From contig OY730169.1 in the NCBI GenBank assembly GCA_963422465.1, positions 1,364,001 through 1,428,000 on the forward strand: a stretch of 64,000 nt of DNA, in the 5' to 3' direction. Of this stretch, positions 57,840 to 64,000 are shown piece by piece. Position 1 is the stretch's first letter, and each line of letters starts with the position of its first letter. A program made the position numbers and the translations under genes. The DNA comes from Lichina pygmaea (lineage: Eukaryota; Ascomycota; Lichinomycetes; Lichinales; Lichinaceae). Under the pieces are notes generated by a model. It was not told where the DNA came from, searched no databases, and saw only the letters and a list, made by a program, of their open reading frames with translations.

Positions 57840-58333
57840 TTAGAGATTGTTTGGCACTGGTTGGGTGTTTCCTGTCTGCAGAGTACTGCCAGAAAGAAGA
57901 GTCACCTGGTTTCCCAGCAGTAATAATCTAGTCCTGGGACCAATCCCCAAGACTAGACTTTCCTGGGCAGCTTTTTCCAACTAAGCTCTGGGCAAAGCTA
58001 GAAGTATTAACCTAGACTAGGGACCAGACCCCCTATCTAGACTTTCCTTGAGCCAAAGACTTTGCTAGCTCCAGAGTCAGTCAGACTCTAACCATTCCTC
58101 TTATCCTGAGACTCTCTCTCTGGTTGTGGGTAGATTGCTGGTTGTTGAAGAAGATCGTGGATTCAAGATCACAACTTTTGACAAACAGGTGTGATTCTCA
58201 AAGGTGATGGGTTTTCACCTTAAGGTTTGGGTGGTTTCAGAGAGGAACTCGGCTGTTTTCCAGAACATATGACAAATTGTGGTGTTTGTCAAAATTGATG
58301 GTCCTTGAAGAACGTGGTTCTGGGAAGAGTTTT
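57840..58333 (-). other. LINE-2 5' UTR piece
   Basis: About 490 bases between the Gypsy-C TSD and the LINE-2 5' end. No coding frame. This is the leader of LINE-2 and may hold its internal promoter, which is usual for LINEs, though I recognize no motif. Confidence 0.7.
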
Positions 58334-59949
58334 TGGTGTGTTGGTGTATAGTGACACAGGCAATCACAAGTGCTTTGTGTTACTAGGGGTCATGTTGTTA
58401 AGCTTCCAATATCACCCCTTGACAAGAGAGTTCAATCTTTTCCTGTTTGAAGTGTTTTTCCACTGACTGGGCAATAGATCTAGCTATTCCTGTCAGTTCT
58501 GAGGAATCTGTTCATGAATTTATCTTGCTGATGCTTGTCACATCTAGGCTTAAGACAGTACTGCCAGTTGTTGATATAGCAGTTGTGGTTGTTGCCTTGC
58601 TGTAGGAACATGAGGTGTTTGTGCCAATCATGTGTGTGCCCAGGGAATGTGGTGTGTTGGTGTTTATCCCAAAAGTGTATTTCACACATATTCTTCTTGC
58701 AATTGACCTAATGCTTGTGGCAGGTGGTGTGGTAGGGTGAGTGTTCTCTGTATTCTTGTAACTGTTTATAGTAGGTGCAGTAGTGCTTTATGCAAAACCT
58801 CCACTGTAGTTCACTGTGCTGTAGGTTTTGTGAGTCCATACTGTAAGTATAGCTTTTTTACAGTATTTCTTCTTTGATAGACATGGGTTTGTCTCAGTCC
58901 CTATCAGAGATGGTTAAGAGCTTCTGTCTCTTGTCCTGACCTGTCTGTTCTGGTAAGTCCTTGCCTCCTGATGTTGCCAGTTGATAGACTACTTCCAGTG
59001 TCTGATTGTAGTTATCCTATTGTTTGAGGGATAGCTAAACCTCTCCTGGTGGGTTCTCTGGCTTGATGATATTCCAGTCTCTGTCAAGTGTATTAAGTTG
59101 CTGTCAGTGCACCTTGTTCTTTAAACAACAGTCTTTTACTATGTGGCCTAGTTTGCCACAGGTATAGCACTTCAGTGCTTTCCTTTTTTTGTTGTTTCTT
59201 CCTTTTGTGAACCTTCCTCTGTGGTGGACTGCATCCAGTTCTATAAGTGCATAGCTATATAGATCATGTGGTGGTGTCTTGTTAGGCAGCTTATAGTGAT
59301 TGCTCACATACTATGCAGGGTGGCTGTATTCTCTGTTATAGTGTTTCTCCATCACTTGCTTGAATAGTCTGTTGTTAATGTTGATTGCTTGCGTGATGAG
59401 TTCATCCAGTGTGTTGACTGCTTGTCCATCAAAGATGATTTTGTTCTTCATGTTTTCCTTGAGTCTATGTCAGTACATGACTATTAGAGCTTCATCATCC
59501 CAGTCAGTCAGTACTGAGTATTGTTTGAACTACGTAGTATACTCTGCAGTGGAGTGTTGTTGCTTGATGTGCTAGATTATTTGTATAGCCACTTTGTCTT
59601 TGTTAGATAGTCCAAGAATCTTCTTGATCTCTTCCTTGAATCATGTCTATTTTGTTATCTATTCTGTTATGCTATTGTGATCTCTGTTTCCTGAGAGATG
59701 TTTGTTGATGTAGGGCTTAATCTATCAATAGGTATTACCTTTTATGTAAGTGGTTGTGAAGAGGGGCCACTTTTCTCTAGGCAGTCTTGTCTCTGGTTGG
59801 AATTGAAAGTAGACTTGAAGTTGTATAAGCTAATCATCAACCTTGTTTCTTTCACTATAGAACAGGTCTGGCTTGGCAATACTAATCTTTCTATCTGGGA
59901 AGCTGGGGTTGGGTACTCCTGAGGTACTTATCCTTAAGAGTCTTCAAAG

Positions 59950-60482
59950 TGTTTCAGTCTGTACTGTGCTATCCTATCCAAGTATAGGATAAGGGTAAGA
60001 TACAGAAGGCAGGTTGGTTCTTGTAGGAGAGGAGTGTCAAGAAGTGTGAAGGAGTTTGGTGGAACATAGTGGTGGTGACATCTGATCAATAGCTTCATAC
60101 AAAGGATTGTATTGAAGTAGATCTAGTTGTCTGGATCACAACATAAGTTGAAGACATTTGTTCTATAGAGAAACTATCACTGGACTATATAGTGCTTGAT
60201 CAGTGAGCTGGGTGAGCTCTGCTCACTCTGCTCACTTTTCATGCACACTGCGGTGAGCTGGGTGAGCTCTGCTCACTCTGCTCACTTTTCATACACACTG
60301 CAGCAAGCTGGGTGAGCTCTGCTCACTCTGCTCACACATATACATCCTACAGCAAGCAACCTCTGGTCTGTCTCACCAGTCACATGACTGCTTTCTGTGT
60401 TATGCCACTTGGTACTTCTGTCCAGTATCCTGTCTGCTGCCTTCTGTGAGTATAAGAGCTGTGTTCCTCCTGGGTTGTAACA
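59950..60482. repeat. Gypsy-A right (5') LTR
   Basis: Partner of the LTR at 28959. It has the same GAGCTC repeat module with one more unit, which explains most of the length difference (533 versus 483 bp). It is followed by the matching TSD ATATT. Confidence 0.92.
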
Positions 60483-61206
60483 ATATTGAGGTTTTTCTTC
60501 TGTAGTCTTCTGGTGAACATGTCCCAAATAGCAGAACAATTTCCTCTGCTTACCTACCATCTGGCTTCCTATTCTTTGTGGAAAACCTTCTGTAGACTTT
60601 TCTTTGAGAAGTCTTGGTTAGTAGTTAGTTATTCCAGCCAGACTGTTCTCCAGTTTGATTTGATTTGATTTGATTCTTACACTGATTTGGCTGTTAAGCC
60701 ATGCAGAACTTCTTGAAGGATTTTTGTCTCTGGTAGACTTGACTCGGGGACCTCACGCATTTACCGTACACCCTGTGGTTTGTAGTGTACGTACTGTGGG
60801 AAAACCCCAAACCCTGTAGGGGAAATAGGAAAACCACAGTAATGAGGGTTTTGTGGATCTTGACAGATATTGGGTGAGCTATTTCTTGGGGGTTTTCATA
60901 CATCTTGCGAGAAGTACATCTTAGACAAGTTCTATGAATCTCGGGGGTTTTTGTGGCAGAATGTGGGGTGGGTCAGATTTGAACTGACAACTAGTTTAGT
61001 CAGGTTCTCCAGGCCTGACACCACTAGTTCCGGGTCATGGGTGCTATGTAGTGGGAAACTCTCACCAGCTTCCCACTACACTATGCCACCCCTGTTCTCC
61101 AGTTTAGAGAAATAGTTGTCAGAGACTTTGGTGTAGTTCTGAGAGAAGAAACATAGAGAGAAATTTGACTGTGTAGTTTGTGAAGGAGTGTAGAAGAAGA
61201 GTTGGG
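60483..61206 (-). mobile_element. LINE-1 copy, upstream part, interrupted by SINE-2
   Basis: Continuation of the LINE at 28422-28958 on the other side of Gypsy-A; the TSD ATATT is shared. It aligns loosely with the LINE-2 region around 47181-47420 (for example TTGGTTAGTAGTTAGTTATT against CTGGTTAGTAGTTATTTGAC), so it is a diverged relative. SINE-2 occupies 60657-61091. It is cut off at 61207 by the LTR of Gypsy-D. No intact frame. Confidence 0.75.
60657..61091 (-). mobile_element. SINE copy 2, tRNA-derived, inserted in LINE-1
   Basis: Same SINE as at 32777, on the minus strand. The (GATTT)n tail is at 60657-60676 and the head GGGTGGCATAGTGTAGTGG ends at 61091. TSD CTGTTCTCCAGTTT (14 bp) lies at 60643-60656 and 61092-61105. 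A- and B-boxes are kept. Confidence 0.88.
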
Positions 61207-61761
61207 TGTTACAATCTCTGGAAAAAGAAGTCACTTATTTATAGACATCAGGCTCTGGGCCAGGTAAGAGACCACTGTGGAGTCAAGTGACCAACCAACA
61301 GGGTGTTATGTGACTGTTGAGACAAACACAGATAGCTTGACACAGTATGTATGAAGTATTAAGACAATCTCACCAGTCTTGATGTAGGGTGCATGAAGTG
61401 TCAAGATAATCTTACCTGTCTTGATGTAGTGTGCATGACATAGTGGGACTGTCAAGACAATCTCACCAGTCTTGATGTCAAGACTGTCAAGACAATCTTG
61501 ATTGTCTTGACAGACCAGCACTATATAGTCCACAAAGAATTCCCTTATGGAATCTTTGTCTTCAACTTATGTTGTGATCCAGACAACTAGATCTACTTTA
61601 ATACAATCTTGTACAAAGCTACTGATCAGGTGTCATCACCACTATGTTCCACCAAACCTCTTCACACTTCTTGACACTCCTCTCCTGCAAGAACCAACCT
61701 GCCTTCCATATCTCACCCTAATTCTATACTCAGATAGGATAGTACAGTACAGACTGCAATA
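61207..61761. repeat. Gypsy-D 5' LTR
   Basis: 555 bp in reverse orientation relative to the other LTRs: begins TGTTACAATC and ends near CTGCAATA. It is recognizable by CACTATATAGTCC at about 61521 and the CAAGACAATC repeats at about 61360-61510. Confidence 0.85.
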
Positions 61762-63250
61762 CTTTGAAGACTCTCAAGGATAAGTATCTTAGAAGTAACC
61801 AACCCTGGATTCCCAGATAGAAAGATTAGTGTTGCCAAGCCAGACCTGTTCTACAGCAAAAGAAACAAGGTTGATGACTGGCTTATGTAACTCCAAGTCC
61901 ACTTTTAATTCCAACCAGAGACAAGGCTGTCTAAGGAAAAGTGGCCTCTCTTCACAACCACTTACATAAAAAGTAATACTTATTGATAGATCAAGCCCTA
62001 CATCAACAGACATCTCTCAGGAAACAGAGACCACAACAGTACAACAGAATAGATAATAAAATAGATATAATTTAAGGACAAAGTCAAAAAGATCCTTAGA
62101 CTATCTAACAAAGACAAAGTGGCTATACAAATAATCCAGCACATCAAACAACAACACTCAGCCACAGAGTACACTACACAGTTCAAACAATACTTAGTAC
62201 TGACTGACTGGGATAACAATACTTTAATAGTTATGTACTGACATAGACTTAAAGAAAACATGAAGAATAAGATCACTTTTGACAGACAAGTGGTCAACAC
62301 ACTGGATAAGCTCATCATACAAGCAATCAACATCAACAATAAGCTATTCAAGTAAGTGATGGAGAAATACTATAACAGAGAATACAGCCACCCCACAGTA
62401 TGTGAGCAACCACTACAAGCTGCCTAACAAGACACTACCACATAAACTATATAGTTATACACCTATGGAACTGGATGCAGTCCACCACAAGGGAAGGTTC
62501 ACAAAAGGAAGAAACAACAAGAAGAGGAAAGCACTGAAGTGCTATGCCTGTGGCAAGCTAGGCCACATAGTGAAAGACTATTATTTAAAGAACAAGTTGT
62601 ACTGACAGCAACTTAATACACTTGACAGAGACTGGAATATCATCAAGCCAGAGGACCTACCAGAAGAGACTTAGCTATCTCTTGAACAATAGGACAAGTA
62701 CAATCAGACATTAGAAGTAGTCCACCAACTGGCAACATTAGAAGGCAAGAACCTACCAGAACAGACAGGCTAGGACAAGAGACAGAAGTCCTTAACCACC
62801 TCTGATAAAGACTAAGACAAACCTGTATCTATCAAAGAAGAAATACCACAAGAAAGCTATACTTACAGTATAGACTCACAAAACCTACAGTACAGTGAAC
62901 TACAGTGGAGGTTTTGCACAAAGCACTACTGCACCTACCACAAACAGCTACAAAGATATAGAGAATATTCACTCTACCACACCACCTACCATAAGTATTA
63001 AGTCAACTGCAAAAAGAATATGTGTGAGATCTATCTTTGGGACAAACACCAACACACTGCATTCCCTGGGCACACACATGATTAGTATAAACAATTTATG
63101 TTCCTACAGCAAGGCAACAACCACAACTGCTATATCAACAATTAGCAGTACTGTCTCAAGCCTGGATGTGACAAGCATCAGCAAGACAAATTTATAAACA
63201 GATTCCTCAGAACTGATAGGAATAGCTAGACCTATTGCCCAGTCAGTGAC
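61207..63250 (+). mobile_element. Gypsy-D: truncated chromovirus of the Gypsy-B family, opposite orientation
   Basis: A fossil consisting of a 5' LTR (61207-61761, with TCAAGAC-type repeat module) and most of gag (about 61780-63240), joined without a TSD to a LINE fragment. It is heavily decayed (many breaks) and very CpG-poor, so it is older than Gypsy-B and Gypsy-E. Its gag still shows the zinc-knuckle region (about 62535-62600) and the Cys/His module downstream. Confidence 0.88.
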
Positions 63251-63860
63251 AGTATCTTTTCCACTATTTCCAGCTATGCCTCTCTCTTGAAGAAACCTTT
63301 AAAGGAATCCTCAACTATCTCTCCTAAGTGGAAATTCACTTGGTTAAGTCAAATAACTACTAACCAGGCTAGTTCAAAGAAAGAACTACAAAAGCTCTTT
63401 ACTAAAGAGTGGGAAGACCAATAGGAAGAGAAGAAAAGAAGAAGCTATCCAGGCTGGCAGACTTTCTGTCAAAAGCCACACAAAAACAATCTGAAGCTCT
63501 ACAAAGAGTTACAGAAAGCTGAGGCAAGTCTGCTACTGCAAATCAGGACTGGAAGAATTGGTCTGGCAAGTTTTCTTTTCAAAGCTGGAGTTCCTGACTT
63601 CCCTACCCCACTATGTGTGTGTGGCCAAGCAGAAGAAACTGCAAAACATATCACCTCTTCATGCTCTCTTTATTCAAGACAAAGACAACAAGTCTCTTTT
63701 AATTCCCAAGACTTCACCACTATTATTTCAAACCCAGAGCTACTACAGAAGTTCTTGTACTGGTTTATGTCTTTGAAAAGACTAAACCAGTTTAATCTAG
63801 CTTTCAAACTCCACTATTCCCAATCCAATACCTAGATTCTCTTCTCTTACCAGAAACTTG
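63251..63860 (+). mobile_element. LINE-3: fragment of the LINE-2 family, opposite orientation
   Basis: Nearly identical to LINE-2 over the C-terminal ORF2 region (KWKFTWLSQITTNQASSKKE, LCVCGQAEETAKHITSSC, FLYWFMSLKRLNQFNLAFKL). It runs uninterrupted across the point where Gypsy-B sits in LINE-2 and so shows the empty site. Truncated at both ends: the left end joins Gypsy-D directly and the right end stops before the LINE 3' tail. The two ORF2 remnants at 63558-63776 and 63617-63835 are parts of this fragment. Confidence 0.88.
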
Positions 63861-63998
63861 GCCTGCAACGACTCGAACCTCCACGTGCTGCAGGCTGGGA
63901 ACCTCGGGGCAGTCGATGGCGGGCGGCTTCCCAGGCTGCTCGTAGTCGCTGCACCAAGAGCTAATTGAGTCACCAGTCAAGCTGCTGGTGTTGCAGAG
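63861..63998 (-). pseudogene. Possible host coding remnant at the right edge (unrecognized)
   Basis: The sequence turns GC-rich again exactly where LINE-3 stops. One minus-strand frame is open from 63998 to the junction and reads like real protein: CNTSSLTGDSISSWCSDYE, then PPAIDCPEVPSLQHVEVRVV. I do not recognize the family. It could be an exon of a host gene that ends or is broken at the LINE junction, with its 5' part outside the window. Only about 46 codons are visible, so chance cannot be excluded. Confidence 0.3.
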
Positions 63999-64000
63999 TG

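Larger units (their letters stand above)
33636..58333 (-). mobile_element. LINE-2: near full-length non-LTR retrotransposon split by Gypsy-B and Gypsy-C
   Basis: An element of about 5.3 kb on the minus strand in three pieces: 3' end 33636-34097, body 47181-51520, 5' UTR 57840-58333. The 15-bp TSD TGGTGTGTTGGTGTA lies at 33621-33635 and 58334-58348, in Gypsy-A sequence. It has two overlapping genes, ORF1 (gag-like) and ORF2 (endonuclease and reverse transcriptase), as in fungal Tad/I-type LINEs. I see no RNase H domain. The 3' tail is short and T-rich on the + strand. The copy at 63251 shows the same sequence without the Gypsy-B insertion. Confidence 0.92.
28959..60482 (-). mobile_element. Gypsy-A: Ty3/Gypsy chromovirus split by a SINE and by LINE-2
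   Basis: An LTR retrotransposon fossil on the minus strand, bounded by LTRs at 28959-29441 and 59950-60482 and by the 5-bp TSD ATATT (28954-28958 and 60483-60487). Without the insertions it is about 6.4 kb. Parts by position: remnant of the antisense zinc-cluster gene (about 29485-29800, + strand), chromodomain (about 29940-30120), integrase (about 30240-31250), RNase H (about 31390-31700), reverse transcriptase (about 31850-32560), protease (about 33280-33630), and gag (about 58350-59930). It is broken many times (well over ten breaks) and CpG-poor. It is the second-oldest layer of the nest and is clearly older than Gypsy-B and Gypsy-E. Confidence 0.93.

Noticed and set aside
63861-63900. 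Possible tRNA 3' half (GGTTCGAGTC on the minus strand)
   Set aside because: The would-be T-stem does not pair and no matching acceptor or anticodon arm is found; the stretch reads better as a protein-coding remnant.

Overview
This is a window of a filamentous ascomycete genome (Pezizomycotina, probably Sordariomycetes). The evidence is GC-rich host genes with short 50-120 bp GT-AG introns, fungus-specific proteins (a TOS1-type wall protein, a chitin synthase activator with Sel1 repeats, PFA4), and a repeat island whose copies differ almost only by C:G to T:A transitions. The species cannot be fixed from sequence alone.

Left part, about 1-28,420: ordinary gene space. In order: the 3' part of a membrane-anchored cysteine synthase (+), Beclin/ATG6 (+), PEX13 (-), a TOS1-type cell-wall protein (-), the palmitoyltransferase PFA4 (-), a Sel1-repeat chitin synthase activator ending in a CaaX box (-), and the SIN3 corepressor (+, ten exons). 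I derived intron positions by hand from frame continuity and family conservation. The genes are single transcription units with 0.4-2.8 kb gaps, some holding microsatellites. They are housekeeping functions (sulfur assimilation, autophagy, peroxisome import, wall synthesis, lipid modification, chromatin) and do not form a cluster.

Right part, about 28,420-63,860: an island of transposons inside transposons, resolved by matching target-site duplications. LINE-1 (3' end at 28,422, continuing at 60,483) is split by chromovirus Gypsy-A (28,959-60,482, TSD ATATT). Gypsy-A is split by a tRNA-derived SINE (32,777-33,218) and by LINE-2 (33,636-58,333). LINE-2 is split by Gypsy-B (34,098-47,180, TSD ATTTG) and by Gypsy-C, a second chromovirus family (51,521-57,834, TSD CCATG). 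Gypsy-B is split by Gypsy-E (37,474-44,013, TSD TGAAG). A second SINE sits in LINE-1. A decayed Gypsy-D and a LINE-2-like fragment in the opposite orientation close the island next to what may be a broken host reading frame at the right edge.

The most unusual signal is that both chromovirus families carry, between the end of pol and the 3' LTR and on the opposite strand, a small gene with exact Zn(II)2Cys6 binuclear-cluster spacing followed by a likely coiled coil. In the Gypsy-A/B/E family a TATA box pointing toward this antisense gene lies inside the adjoining LTR. The LTRs of both families contain inverted-repeat arrays that could be binding sites. Both families also show an 8-nt complementarity between the presumed 5' end of the RNA and a site 2 nt inside the 5' LTR, which suggests Tf1-like self-priming. 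Both gag proteins carry a repeated W-x2-C-x4-C-x2-H module after the zinc knuckle.
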